From assembly GCA_947498055.1 (NCBI GenBank), contig CANMJA010000008.1, positions 1 to 64,000 of the forward strand: a stretch of 64,000 nt of DNA, written 5' to 3'. Positions 9,608-18,244 of the stretch are shown piece by piece. A program made the position numbers and the translations under genes. The DNA comes from an uncultured Tenacibaculum sp. Lineage in GTDB: Bacteria > Bacteroidota > Bacteroidia > Flavobacteriales > Flavobacteriaceae. The notes under the pieces were generated by a model. That model saw only the letters and a list, made by a program, of their open reading frames with translations. It was not told the origin of the DNA and made no database searches. Position 1 is the stretch's first letter. Each line of letters opens with the position of its first letter.

Positions 9608-9645
9608 AAAAAACTAAGAATCTTATATCTTAGTTTTTTTGTTTT
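9608..9645 (+). terminator. Rho-independent terminator after dnaN
   Basis: A perfect 12-bp stem (AAAAAACTAAGA at 9608-9619, TCTTAGTTTTTT at 9628-9639) with an 8-nt loop runs into a T tract, 28 nt after the dnaN stop. Because the stem is A-rich on one side it could also stop minus-strand transcription. Confidence 0.85.
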
Positions 9646-9677
9646 TTATACCAACCTCTTTTTTCTTTTTTAAACTT

Positions 9678-11060
9678 TTAACGAACTATAATCTTTTTAT
9701 CATTAGAAACAACACCAGATAGTGATCTTGTTTTTAATATATATACTCCTTTTTTCATTTTACCTTTCTTTATAAATATCTCTATTGTATTAATCCCAGC
9801 TTTTACAAAGTAAGGAAACGAGTTCAAAATTCGCCCATTTAAATCAGTTACATCTAAAAAAACCTCTTTATCTTCATTAGATTCGAGCAAAACAGTTACA
9901 TTATTGATCGCTGGATTAGGATATATTGATACTATTTTTAATTGTTGAAAAATATTTTCATAAATCGAACTCTTATTATAATAATCAAACAATAGTTTTA
10001 TGCTATTAAATGCATTAAGACGACCTTCGAAAGCAGTTATTCCATTTAAAGATTCTATTTTATTACTTCCTTCTACTATACATTTCTTTATTAAACTAGC
10101 AACTTCTTCTGGCTTATGCTTTATATTTAAATAAAAATCTTCTAAAAAAATAGAATACATAAGTCCTATTGTTCCAGTTACGTGAGGTGCAGCTGCTGAA
10201 GTACCTCCAAAAAAACCATACTTACCTGTGTTTAATAATGTATAACTTTTATCTCCTGGAGCAGAAATATCTACAGAATATTTTCCATAAGCAGCTTCCT
10301 CTATTTTTTTATCTTTTGTATTTGTATTTGTTACTGTTATAAGGTATTCACTATTACAAGTTGAAGGCATATCTCCAACCTTCTCAATATCCAAATCATC
10401 ATTTGGTACAGAAGAAATAACTAACACTCCTTCTTTACCTAATTTATTATAAATTTCACACCATTCAGGATAATCGGAGGCCCATAATCTATTTTTACCC
10501 CACGAACAATTGACTGCAACAACAAAAGCTCCTTTTTCTCCCTTTGTTTCATTATATGCTTTCCGCATCATGAATACATATGCTAATGATTCTATAATCT
10601 GATGAATACTTTCTCCTTTTACCAAATTCATTAACTGCACTCCTTTAGATTTAGATATTATCTTTTCTACAATACTACATACTGGTGTTCCATGCCAATC
10701 TCCTACTCCTTTATTCGTTACATCCTTTGAATTATTAGAGAAATTCCATCCCATATAATCATCTACATAGCCATTGCCATCATCATCTATTCCATTATTT
10801 TGTATTTCATATTTGTTCTTCCAAAAAACCTCTTTCCTAAATATTTTTCTTTTTACTGCTCCATCAATAACTGCTATAACAGGAATTTCAGGATTCTTTT
10901 CCGTTTTTTCTAAAACTTTTATTGCTTCATAATAATCAATTTTTTCTAAATTTTGAGCAAGAAGAACACTACTATGATTAAAAAACATAGAATACAATAA
11001 AAACAGGCGAAAAATTATCGCCTGTTTATTTATTTCTCTTTTTCTATTCTTCAATTTCAA
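9678..11060 (-). CDS. Secreted subtilisin-like serine protease (S8) with T9SS type A sorting domain
   Basis: 460 aa. The catalytic triad is visible: D66 in VIAVIDGAV, H123 in DWHGTPV and S288 in GGTSAAAPH. N220 in SSVPND is a likely oxyanion residue. An Asp-rich loop (DDDGNGYVDD, 92-101) is typical of Bacteroidetes subtilases. The C-terminal 85 residues (SIYPNPAINN, then DLNGRIL and GVYILKT) form a type A sorting domain for T9SS export. The start is uncertain: a TTG at 11060 gives a basic signal peptide (KLKNRKR, then IIFRLFLLYSMFF), whereas the only ATG (10988) would leave none. The first codons overlap the lipoprotein gene by 17 nt and contain a terminator-like hairpin. Confidence 0.88.
   Translation of the reverse strand: MKLKNRKREINKQAIIFRLFLLYSMFFNHSSVLLAQNLEKIDYYEAIKVLEKTEKNPEIPVIAVIDGAVKRKIFRKEVFWKNKYEIQNNGIDDDGNGYVDDYMGWNFSNNSKDVTNKGVGDWHGTPVCSIVEKIISKSKGVQLMNLVKGESIHQIIESLAYVFMMRKAYNETKGEKGAFVVAVNCSWGKNRLWASDYPEWCEIYNKLGKEGVLVISSVPNDDLDIEKVGDMPSTCNSEYLITVTNTNTKDKKIEEAAYGKYSVDISAPGDKSYTLLNTGKYGFFGGTSAAAPHVTGTIGLMYSIFLEDFYLNIKHKPEEVASLIKKCIVEGSNKIESLNGITAFEGRLNAFNSIKLLFDYYNKSSIYENIFQQLKIVSIYPNPAINNVTVLLESNEDKEVFLDVTDLNGRILNSFPYFVKAGINTIEIFIKKGKMKKGVYILKTRSLSGVVSNDKKIIVR
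11001..11027 (-). terminator. Terminator-like hairpin inside the 5' end of the protease gene
   Basis: On the minus strand AAACAGGCGA (11027-11018) pairs perfectly with TCGCCTGTTT (11010-11001) around a 7-nt loop, followed by further T-rich sequence. It lies 17 nt after the stop of the lipoprotein gene yet inside codons about 12-20 of the protease. It has the form of an intrinsic terminator and could limit protease transcription. Confidence 0.6.
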
Positions 11061-11769
11061 TAACTACAGAATTATTAGTTCCCTTATATTTTCTTCTAAC
11101 TTTCATTTTATAACATGGAGTTCTTGTGTATGATTTAGACTCGTTATTTTTAATTCTCGTCCATTCACTAGCAATAGTACTATAACCACTGTATGAATAT
11201 TTCTTATACTGTACTCCAAAATATCCTCTTTTCCAAGCGTTACGTCCATATATATTTGCAGTTACAGTATGAGTAGAGCTAGCATCTGCATCACTATAGA
11301 GTGTTGAATATGACCATCCTCTTACATCTTCGTTATAAGGTGGATTTTCTTGTAAAAAGTATCTCTTTCCAGAAGCATTAATATTCTTACGTATAATTGT
11401 ATATCCTATTTCTGCTGCTACTTCTTCTGAAGAATCCTCATTGGTTGCATTACGATTATTTCCTTTATTAACTGATTTAAAAAAATCTTCTAAAGATTGA
11501 TTTTCATCAATAATATTTAAATCAAAATTCTTTGCACTCCACATGTTTAAAACAGAAATATCATTGGAACCTATAAGTAATACTACCGAGTTTTCTTTGC
11601 TTTTATCAAAAATTTCTATTTCCTTTTTAAACTCTCCCAATTCCTGAACTATTCTATTTTCATCACTCTCAATTGTTGCTTCATCTGAACAAGAATTAAA
11701 AAGTAATGCTGTTGTAACAAGTCCAATTACAGATACTATTGTTAGTAATTTTGTTTTAATGTTTTTCAT
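11044..11769 (-). CDS. Lipoprotein of unknown function upstream of the subtilase
   Basis: 241 aa with a lipoprotein signal peptide (MKNIKTKLLTIVSVIGL, then LLFNSC with the lipidated cysteine, then SDEAT). An acidic, Asn-rich middle (KGNNRNATNEDSSEE) separates it from a C-terminal, aromatic and Tyr/Ser-rich domain (about 125-241: GWSYSTLYS, GRNAWKRGYFGVQYKKYSY) of a family I do not recognise. It precedes and overlaps the protease gene by 17 nt, so the two are coupled. It could be a protease partner, inhibitor or substrate (inference). The ATG start is supported by the signal peptide. Confidence 0.8.
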   Translation of the reverse strand: MKNIKTKLLTIVSVIGLVTTALLFNSCSDEATIESDENRIVQELGEFKKEIEIFDKSKENSVVLLIGSNDISVLNMWSAKNFDLNIIDENQSLEDFFKSVNKGNNRNATNEDSSEEVAAEIGYTIIRKNINASGKRYFLQENPPYNEDVRGWSYSTLYSDADASSTHTVTANIYGRNAWKRGYFGVQYKKYSYSGYSTIASEWTRIKNNESKSYTRTPCYKMKVRRKYKGTNNSVVIEIEE

Positions 11770-12062
11770 AATAGTTAAATTTCAAATAGTTTTTGCCTAC
11801 TCTATTTGCTTTTCGGCTTTCGCTTAAGGTATAGTTGATCAGACTAAAGGTTAATTATTTTTATGTTATTTAAATAACACTACAAACTTACTTTACAACC
11901 ATTCTAATTTTTTAATGGTATACCCTATTTTAAAGCAGGAAAAAAACCTTTAAAAAAAAGAGATAATAAACTTTCTCAGTTCTTTAACTTTTTTGTTAAT
12001 ATTTTAATCTTTTATAAGTCATAAATAATTGTATTTTTACGTCTAGTAATTACATAATAAGT
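11770..12062. other. Divergent intergenic region between lipoprotein and parA
   Basis: No gene. An inverted repeat CAAATAG (11783-11789) / CTATTTG (11802-11808) lies just upstream of the lipoprotein ATG and could be an operator. Nearby is a near-direct repeat of CGAAA words (GCGAAAGCCGAAAAGC on the minus strand). No convincing TAnnTTTG element was found for either gene. Confidence 0.4.
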
Positions 12063-12827
12063 ATGGGCAAAATTATTGCGATAGCAAATCAAAAAGGTGG
12101 AGTTGGTAAAACTACTACATCTGTTAATTTAGCGGCTGCGCTAGGTGTTTTAGAAAAAAAAGTACTCTTAATAGATGCGGATCCTCAAGCAAATGCAACA
12201 TCTGGTTTGGGTATTGATGTTGAAACTGTTGATCTGGGTACTTATCAAGTACTAGAACATACTGCTTCTGTAAAAGACGCTATAGTTACTACTGAATCTC
12301 CAAATGTTGATTTAATACCTGCTCATATAGATTTAGTTGCTATTGAAATAGAGCTTGTTGACAAAATGGAACGAGAATACATGCTAAAAAAAGCTTTAGC
12401 AGAACTTACTACTGAATACGACTATATATTAATAGATTGTGCTCCTTCTTTAGGATTAATAACTTTAAATTCTTTAGTAGCTTCTAATGCAGTTATCATT
12501 CCTATTCAATGTGAATATTTTGCTTTAGAAGGTTTAGGTAAATTATTAAATACCATTAAAAGTGTACAGAAAATTCATAATAAAGAATTGGAAATCGAAG
12601 GACTTTTACTTACAATGTATGATGCTCGTTTACGTTTATCTAATCAGGTAGTAGATGAAGTTAGAAAACATTTTAGTTCGATGGTTTTTGACACAATAGT
12701 ACACAGAAATATACGTTTAAGTGAAGCTCCAAGTTATGGTGAAAGTATCATTTCATACGATGCCACTAGTAAAGGTGCTGTAAATTATATTAATTTAGCA
12801 AACGAAATTATAAAGAAGAATTCATAA
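12063..12827 (+). CDS. parA: ParA/Soj-family chromosome partitioning ATPase
   Basis: 254 aa deviant Walker ATPase acting with ParB on origin segregation. The N-terminal IAIANQKGGVGKTTT carries both Walker A lysines; LLIDADPQANATSGLG (about 36-51) is the A' box and YILIDCAPSLG (about 122-132) is Walker B. Length and start fit the family. It leads a tight operon: parB starts 3 nt after its stop. Confidence 0.96.
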   Translation: MGKIIAIANQKGGVGKTTTSVNLAAALGVLEKKVLLIDADPQANATSGLGIDVETVDLGTYQVLEHTASVKDAIVTTESPNVDLIPAHIDLVAIEIELVDKMEREYMLKKALAELTTEYDYILIDCAPSLGLITLNSLVASNAVIIPIQCEYFALEGLGKLLNTIKSVQKIHNKELEIEGLLLTMYDARLRLSNQVVDEVRKHFSSMVFDTIVHRNIRLSEAPSYGESIISYDATSKGAVNYINLANEIIKKNS

Positions 12828-12830
12828 AAA

Positions 12831-13721
12831 ATGGCAAAAGCAACAAGGAAGCAAGCGTTAGGAAGAGGATTATCAGCTTTGTTAAAAGAAACTGCAGAAG
12901 TAAACTCTGCTTCAGATGAAAATGCAGATAAAGTAGTTGGTAGCATTATTGATATTGATTTAGATTTAATTGAAGTAAATCCTTATCAACCTAGAACTTA
13001 TTTTGATGAAGAAGCTTTAAGAGAACTTTCTAGTTCTATAAAAGAATTAGGTGTTATTCAACCTATTACAGTTAGAAAATTAGCAGAAGACAAATTTCAA
13101 TTAGTATCTGGTGAGCGTCGTTTTAGAGCCTCTAAATTAATTGGTAACAAAACTGTACCTGCATATATTCGTCTTGCTAATGATCAAGAAATGCTAGAAA
13201 TGGCATTAGTAGAGAATATACAGCGAAAAAATTTAGACCCAATAGAAGTTGCTTTATCATATCAAAGATTAATTGATGAAATAAAATTAACGCAAGAAGA
13301 ATTAAGTGTTAGAGTTGGTAAAAAAAGATCTACCGTAACAAATTATTTACGTTTGTTAAAACTAGATCCTATTATTCAGACAGGAATGAGAGATTCTTTT
13401 ATTTCTATGGGACATGGTAGAGCTTTAATTAATGTTGATAGTATTTCTGATCAACTTAATATTTATGAAAAAATACTGAGAGATAAACTATCTGTTCGTC
13501 AAACTGAAGATTTAGTAAGACACTTAAAATCAGGAACAATAGCTAAAATTGAAAAAAAGAAGAAATCATTACCATCTACTATTACTAATAGTATGAAAGA
13601 TTTAAATGACTTTTTTAGTGTTAAAGTTGGTATATCTGTTGACGAAAAAGGTAAAGGTAAAATTTCAGTTCCTTTCGATTCAATTGAAGATTTTAATAGA
13701 ATAAAAAAATTATTACAGTAA
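12831..13721 (+). CDS. parB: ParB/Spo0J-family chromosome partitioning protein
   Basis: 296 aa. The N-terminus has the ParA-stimulating KQALGRGLSALL. The CTPase/ParB domain shows NPYQPRTYFDEEAL, LGVIQPITVR, SGERRFRAS and ENIQRKNLDPIEVA. A helix-turn-helix (about 158-180, QEELSVRVGKKRSTVTNYLR) binds parS, and the C-terminus dimerises. No parS-like palindrome was noticed in the window. The next gene starts immediately at the stop codon. Confidence 0.96.
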   Translation: MAKATRKQALGRGLSALLKETAEVNSASDENADKVVGSIIDIDLDLIEVNPYQPRTYFDEEALRELSSSIKELGVIQPITVRKLAEDKFQLVSGERRFRASKLIGNKTVPAYIRLANDQEMLEMALVENIQRKNLDPIEVALSYQRLIDEIKLTQEELSVRVGKKRSTVTNYLRLLKLDPIIQTGMRDSFISMGHGRALINVDSISDQLNIYEKILRDKLSVRQTEDLVRHLKSGTIAKIEKKKKSLPSTITNSMKDLNDFFSVKVGISVDEKGKGKISVPFDSIEDFNRIKKLLQ

Positions 13722-14306
13722 TTGAATTTTAAATATTACATATTATTTACACTGTTTTTTCTGCAAATTAATATCCTTGCTCAAAAAGACTCTATAAAAT
13801 CTAAAGAGATATCTCAGTTACAAATACCTAGAGTAAAATACAATCCTCTATCACCATCTAAAGCTGCTTTTTATTCTGCAATTTTTCCTGGTGGGGGTCA
13901 AATTTATAACAATAGGTATTGGTGGCAATTGCCTTTAATTTATGGAGGAATGGCTACAAGCATTTATTTTTTTATAGATAGTAGTAATGAATACGATCGT
14001 TTTAGAACTGCTTTTAGAAGAAGAAAAGCAGGTTTAACAGATGAATTTACAGTTAATGGAGTAGAAATTATTTCTGAAGCTGGTTTAGAAAGTGCGCAAA
14101 GACAACTTAGACAAAATAGAGATCTATCTTTGCTCTCTACTTTACTTATTTATGTTTTACAAATTGTAGAAGCAAGTGTTACAGCTCATTTACTTCAATT
14201 TGATGATACAGATGATTTAACAATTACACCTACTGCAATACCTCCTAACAGATATTCAGTAGATAATAACCCAAAAATAGGTTTAACTTTAAAATATTCT
14301 TTTTAA
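13722..14306 (+). CDS. DUF5683 membrane protein
   Basis: 194 aa. TTG is the first codon after the parB stop; the resulting N-terminus is a signal peptide (KYYILFTLFFLQINILAQ). The family signature KAAFYSAIFPGGGQIYNNRYW (split around residues 46-66) and two further hydrophobic segments are seen. Function unknown, but the position between parB and dapB is conserved in Flavobacteriia. A likely envelope protein. Confidence 0.8.
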   Translation: MNFKYYILFTLFFLQINILAQKDSIKSKEISQLQIPRVKYNPLSPSKAAFYSAIFPGGGQIYNNRYWWQLPLIYGGMATSIYFFIDSSNEYDRFRTAFRRRKAGLTDEFTVNGVEIISEAGLESAQRQLRQNRDLSLLSTLLIYVLQIVEASVTAHLLQFDDTDDLTITPTAIPPNRYSVDNNPKIGLTLKYSF

Positions 14307-14307
14307 T

Positions 14308-15009
14308 ATGAAATTAGCCTTATTAGGTTATGGAAGAATGGGCAAAGAAATTGAAAAAATTGCTCTAGAAAGAGGTCATGAAATAGTATTAAAGATTTCT
14401 TCTCAAAACACTTATGATATTTCGAAAGCAGATATTGCTATTGATTTTAGTATTCCTGAAGCTGCTTTTACTAATATTTCTACATGTTTAAACAACAATA
14501 TTCCTGTTATATCTGGAACAACTGGTTGGTTAGATAAATATAACGAAATAGTAGATTTATGTAAAGATAAAAATGGTTCTTTTATTTATGCCTCTAATTT
14601 TAGTTTAGGTGTAAATATTTTCTTTGAACTAAATGCTCAACTAGCTAAAATGATGCGTTCTTTAGAGCAATATAATATTAGTATGGAAGAAATACATCAT
14701 ACTAAAAAATTAGACGCACCAAGTGGTACTGCGATTACTTTAGCCGAAGGTATTATTGATAATTCAAATAAAAAAGATTGGACTTTAGAAAAACCTACCT
14801 CTAATCAAATTATCCCTATTAAAGCTATAAGAACTCCTGAAGTTCCAGGTACTCATAGTATTTACTATGATTCTGAAGTAGATTCTATTGAAATAAAGCA
14901 TACTGCTCATAATAGAAAAGGATTTGCTTTAGGAGCAGTAATAGCCGCTGAATGGTTACTAAATAAAAAAGGAGTTTTTACAATGAAAGATGTATTAAAC
15001 TTAAATTAA
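14308..15009 (+). CDS. dapB: 4-hydroxy-tetrahydrodipicolinate reductase
   Basis: 233 aa. Reduces 4-hydroxy-tetrahydrodipicolinate with NAD(P)H in lysine and diaminopimelate (peptidoglycan) synthesis. The Rossmann motif GYGRMGKEI is at the N-terminus; SGTTGW (about 70-75) and EEIHHTKKLDAPSGTA, with the catalytic histidines and lysine, are intact. Slightly short, like other Bacteroidota forms. The start lies one base after the DUF5683 stop. Confidence 0.96.
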   Translation: MKLALLGYGRMGKEIEKIALERGHEIVLKISSQNTYDISKADIAIDFSIPEAAFTNISTCLNNNIPVISGTTGWLDKYNEIVDLCKDKNGSFIYASNFSLGVNIFFELNAQLAKMMRSLEQYNISMEEIHHTKKLDAPSGTAITLAEGIIDNSNKKDWTLEKPTSNQIIPIKAIRTPEVPGTHSIYYDSEVDSIEIKHTAHNRKGFALGAVIAAEWLLNKKGVFTMKDVLNLN

Positions 15010-15059
15010 AATATACTATTTCTATTTATTTAGATTTAAAAAATTAAATTAAAAAAATT

Positions 15060-16631
15060 ATGTCATTAACCGGGTGGTTTATTTTATTTTTAATAGTACA
15101 AGTTATACACTTTTTAGGTACTTGGAAACTATATATAAAAGCAGGAAGAAAAGCTTGGGAAGCAGCAATACCTATTTACAATGCTATTGTATTGTTTGGT
15201 ATTATAAAACGTCCTAAGGCTTGGACCTTTTTACTTTTTATACCAATTGTAAATTTAATTATGTTTCTTGTTTTATGGATTGAAACTTGTAGAAGTTTTG
15301 GTTATAAAACTACGAAAGATACCTTTTTAGTAATTTTTACATTAGGCTTTTATATTTATAAAATTAACTATAGTTCTCAGGTAGTTTATGACAAAGATAG
15401 AAGTTTAAAAGCACCTTCCGTTGCTGGTGAATGGATTAGTTCTATTGCCTTTGCAATTGTAGCTGCGACTATTGTACACAATTATTTTATTAGACCATAC
15501 GTAATACCTTCTTCCTCTTTAGAAAAATCTCTCTTAATTGGAGATTATTTATTTGTAAGTAAATTTCACTACGGAGCTAGAGTTCCTATGTCTACTGTAG
15601 CTTTACCTATGATTCATGACAGTATTCCACTTGTAAAAACTAAGTCCTATTTATTTAGCGATAACTTTGATAAAAGGAAAACTTCATGGATGAACAAATT
15701 ACAATTACCATATTTAAGATTACCTGCATTAACTAAGATAAAACGTAATGATATTGTTGTTTTTGGTCAGCCAGCAGATACATTGCTAGATATGAACAAA
15801 TTAAGACCTGACAGAAATTACTATAAACCTATAGATAAAAAAACAAACTTAGTTAAAAGATGTGTTGGTATTGCTGGTGATAGTTTAGAGATTAGAGACG
15901 GATATATTTTTATAAATGGTAAACGTTCTATATTACCTAAAAGTGCTAAACCTCAATGGTATCATGAAGTTGATACAGATGGAAAACAATTTAGCCTTGA
16001 AGCTCTTAAAAGATATAATGTTCGATTATCTGAAGCTGGTACTTCTAACGGAAAGTACATCTTGAATTTAACCGATGATGAAGCAGCTGCCATAGCTAAG
16101 AATCCTATTGTTAAAAGTGTCACCAAAAAAATAAACCCTAAAGGAAGCTACGATAGTAACTTGTTTCCTCACAATCCTAAATACGCTTGGTCTGGTGATA
16201 ATTTTGGCCCTATTTACATCCCTAAAAAAGGTGCTACTGTAACATTAGATTCAGAATCAATTCCATTTTACAAGAGAATTATTCAAGAATATGAAAAAAA
16301 TGAACTTACTTTTTTTAATGATGATATATACATAAATGGAAAAAAGACAAATACCTATACTTTTAAGCAAGATTATTACTGGATGATGGGTGACAACCGT
16401 CAAACTTCTTTAGATGCAAGAGCATGGGGATATGTACCTTTCGATCATGTAATAGGAACTCCTATCATGGTTTGGTTTAGTTATGATAATGTGGAAGGTA
16501 AAGTTAGATGGGATCGATTATTTATGACCGTAACCAATGGGGAATCTAAATCATATTTTTGGGTTGGTATTGTTACCGCATTACTTGTTTTATTTTTAGT
16601 TTTTAAGCCTAAAAAGAAAAAAGCTGCATAA
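15060..16631 (+). CDS. lepB: Signal peptidase I with N-terminal DUF5684-type membrane domain
   Basis: 523 aa, about twice the length of typical LepB. Residues 1-125 form a multi-pass membrane module (WFILFLIVQVIHFLGTWKLY, AGRKAWEAAIPIYN) like DUF5684. The peptidase follows: a membrane segment, then IPSSSLEKSLLIGDYLF with the catalytic serine, KTNLVKRCVGIAGDSLEI with the general-base lysine, and box E GDNRQTSLDARAWGYVP. A large insert lies between the last two, and a C-terminal transmembrane helix ends in KPKKKKAA. The usual SSM of the serine box reads SSL here. Cleaves Sec/Tat signal peptides at the inner membrane. Confidence 0.94.
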   Translation: MSLTGWFILFLIVQVIHFLGTWKLYIKAGRKAWEAAIPIYNAIVLFGIIKRPKAWTFLLFIPIVNLIMFLVLWIETCRSFGYKTTKDTFLVIFTLGFYIYKINYSSQVVYDKDRSLKAPSVAGEWISSIAFAIVAATIVHNYFIRPYVIPSSSLEKSLLIGDYLFVSKFHYGARVPMSTVALPMIHDSIPLVKTKSYLFSDNFDKRKTSWMNKLQLPYLRLPALTKIKRNDIVVFGQPADTLLDMNKLRPDRNYYKPIDKKTNLVKRCVGIAGDSLEIRDGYIFINGKRSILPKSAKPQWYHEVDTDGKQFSLEALKRYNVRLSEAGTSNGKYILNLTDDEAAAIAKNPIVKSVTKKINPKGSYDSNLFPHNPKYAWSGDNFGPIYIPKKGATVTLDSESIPFYKRIIQEYEKNELTFFNDDIYINGKKTNTYTFKQDYYWMMGDNRQTSLDARAWGYVPFDHVIGTPIMVWFSYDNVEGKVRWDRLFMTVTNGESKSYFWVGIVTALLVLFLVFKPKKKKAA

Positions 16632-16634
16632 ATT

Positions 16635-17255
16635 TTGAGTTTATTTATACCTACATACTTTTCACCTATAATTCAATATGCTAGTATATATGCATCTAAT
16701 GAGATTATTTTTGAGACACAAGATAATTATCAAAAGCAAACCTATAGAAATAGATGTTATATATATGGAGCTAATGGAAAGCTATCTTTAAACGTTCCTG
16801 TTAAACACCTAAATACTGTTGGAAGAAAAAAAACAAAAGATGCTTTAATAGAAAATGACTTCCCATGGCAAGATCAACACTTTAAATCTTTAAAGTCGGC
16901 ATACCAATGTTCTCCTTATTTTGAGTTCTTTGAAGAAGATCTTTTAAAAATATTTAATAAAAAATACGTATATTTAGTTGATTTAAATATAGATACATAT
17001 TTATTTGTTACAGATGCTCTACAAATTAATCAAGAGTTTTTAAAAACAGATACTTATGAGTTGATACCAAAAGCGAATGATTATAGGGACTTTTCAATTG
17101 CTAAAAAAGGTACTTCAATAACTATTGACAGCTATACTCAAATCTTTGATGAGAAGTATGGTTTTATTCCTAATTTATCCATTTTAGACCTTCTTTTTAT
17201 GGAAGGTGCTAATGCATTGACTATTTTAGAAAGCGTAAAAACTATAAATAATTAA
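16635..17255 (+). CDS. WbqC family protein
   Basis: 206 aa, TTG start three bases after the lepB stop. The family begins IPTYFSPIIQYASIYAS and contains QTYRNRCYIYGANGKLSLNVPV and WQDQHFKSLKSAYQCSPYFE, all present. WbqC-like proteins occur in O-antigen clusters and in this conserved flavobacterial operon; the catalytic role is unknown. Last gene of the parA operon. Confidence 0.88.
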   Translation: MSLFIPTYFSPIIQYASIYASNEIIFETQDNYQKQTYRNRCYIYGANGKLSLNVPVKHLNTVGRKKTKDALIENDFPWQDQHFKSLKSAYQCSPYFEFFEEDLLKIFNKKYVYLVDLNIDTYLFVTDALQINQEFLKTDTYELIPKANDYRDFSIAKKGTSITIDSYTQIFDEKYGFIPNLSILDLLFMEGANALTILESVKTINN

Positions 17256-17588
17256 ATAAAAAAATTAATACAATTGGTATTATATTTATTCTAGAAGTAA
17301 ATATAAAACATCATTATTACTAAGAAATTAAGGGATATTTTTCAGCTATCTAATGACACCCAATAAATTTAATTTTTAATATAAACAACTATATAATTTA
17401 CAATTATTTTTTCTGTATGTAATAGTTTAAAAACTAGTACATGAATGATAGAAATTTCAATCTGTAAATTGTATTATGTACTATTCTATAACTCTAATGT
17501 ATGCTTTTAACTTTTTAGAGAAGAAACTTTATTATTGTAGTAGAATATCTAGTAGTAGATAATATTTTGTTAATTAAATTTTATAAAA
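17256..17588. other. Gene-free region upstream of the Crp-like regulator, rich in inverted repeats
   Basis: No open frame of note. Visible structure: TATATTTA/TAAATATA (17281-17305) around a TTCTAGAA core; TAGTACAT/ATGTACTA arms near 17435 and 17477; an ATCTA-GTAG-TAGAT palindrome near 17548-17561. AAATTAAGGGAT occurs at 17325-17336. No perfect TAnnTTTG element precedes the regulator; a near match ends in TTTTG close to 17571. It may hold operators or an unrecognised RNA. Confidence 0.35.
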
Positions 17589-18191
17589 ATGAAACGTAAT
17601 ATAGTCGCAGGTTTTTCTCGTTTTTACATGGAAAAAATTTCTGATGAAGGTATAGAGTCATTTTCAGAAATTCTTTCTTTAAAAACCTTTAAAACGGGAG
17701 AAGTTTTAATAAAACGAGCTAATGATTTTACTAAATTTTACGTTATAAAATCTGGTATTGTAGCAAGCTTCTCTAAAAATTTAGAGGAAGACAAAGAATA
17801 CATAAGAACCATTCATGTTGAAAATTATGCTTTTACAAATTTGTTTTATTTAGAAAAATTAAGTGACAATAATGAGAATTTTTCTTACGACTATTTTAAA
17901 TGCCTAACAGACTGTACTTTATTAGAAGGTAACTTTAAAGATTTTCTTGACCTAACCCAAAAAAACCATGAAATATCTATGTTATACAACTGTATAAATC
18001 AGAGATTATTACTACAAATGCTAATTAGACTGGATAGGTTGTCTCTTTTAGATGCTACTAAACGTTATCAAGTATTTAAACAAAGAATACCCAACATTGA
18101 AAATTTAATTCCGCAGTATCAAATAGCTAATTATTTAAATATTACACCAGTACAATTAAGTAGAATTAGAAAAAAATTGTATTCTGAATGA
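17589..18191 (+). CDS. Crp/Fnr-family transcriptional regulator
   Basis: 200 aa. Residues about 20-120 form a cyclic-nucleotide-binding-type beta roll (KTFKTGEVLIKRANDFTKFYVIKSGIVASF). The C-terminal region has RYQVFKQRIPNIENLIPQYQIANYLNITPVQLSRIRKK, a helix-turn-helix typical of flavobacterial Crp-like regulators. No Fe-S cysteine cluster, so FNR-type oxygen sensing is unlikely. Ligand and targets unknown. It stands alone between the parA operon and the candidate RNA at 18245. Confidence 0.88.
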   Translation: MKRNIVAGFSRFYMEKISDEGIESFSEILSLKTFKTGEVLIKRANDFTKFYVIKSGIVASFSKNLEEDKEYIRTIHVENYAFTNLFYLEKLSDNNENFSYDYFKCLTDCTLLEGNFKDFLDLTQKNHEISMLYNCINQRLLLQMLIRLDRLSLLDATKRYQVFKQRIPNIENLIPQYQIANYLNITPVQLSRIRKKLYSE

Positions 18192-18232
18192 TTTCTTAAA
18201 CTATGTTTATTAATTAAACAAATAATAAAATA

Positions 18233-18240
18233 TAACTTTG
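18233..18240 (+). promoter_or_regulatory. -7 element upstream of a candidate small RNA
   Basis: TAACTTTG matches TAnnTTTG and sits 42 nt after the Crp-like stop, immediately before two strong hairpins with no reading frame. The -33 region is weak (TTTA at a longer spacing). Confidence 0.45.
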
Positions 18241-18244
18241 CAAA

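Noticed and set aside
12063..13721. parS site near parAB
   Set aside because: I looked for a GTTTCACGTGAAAC-like palindrome around the genes and saw none; centromere sites may lie elsewhere.
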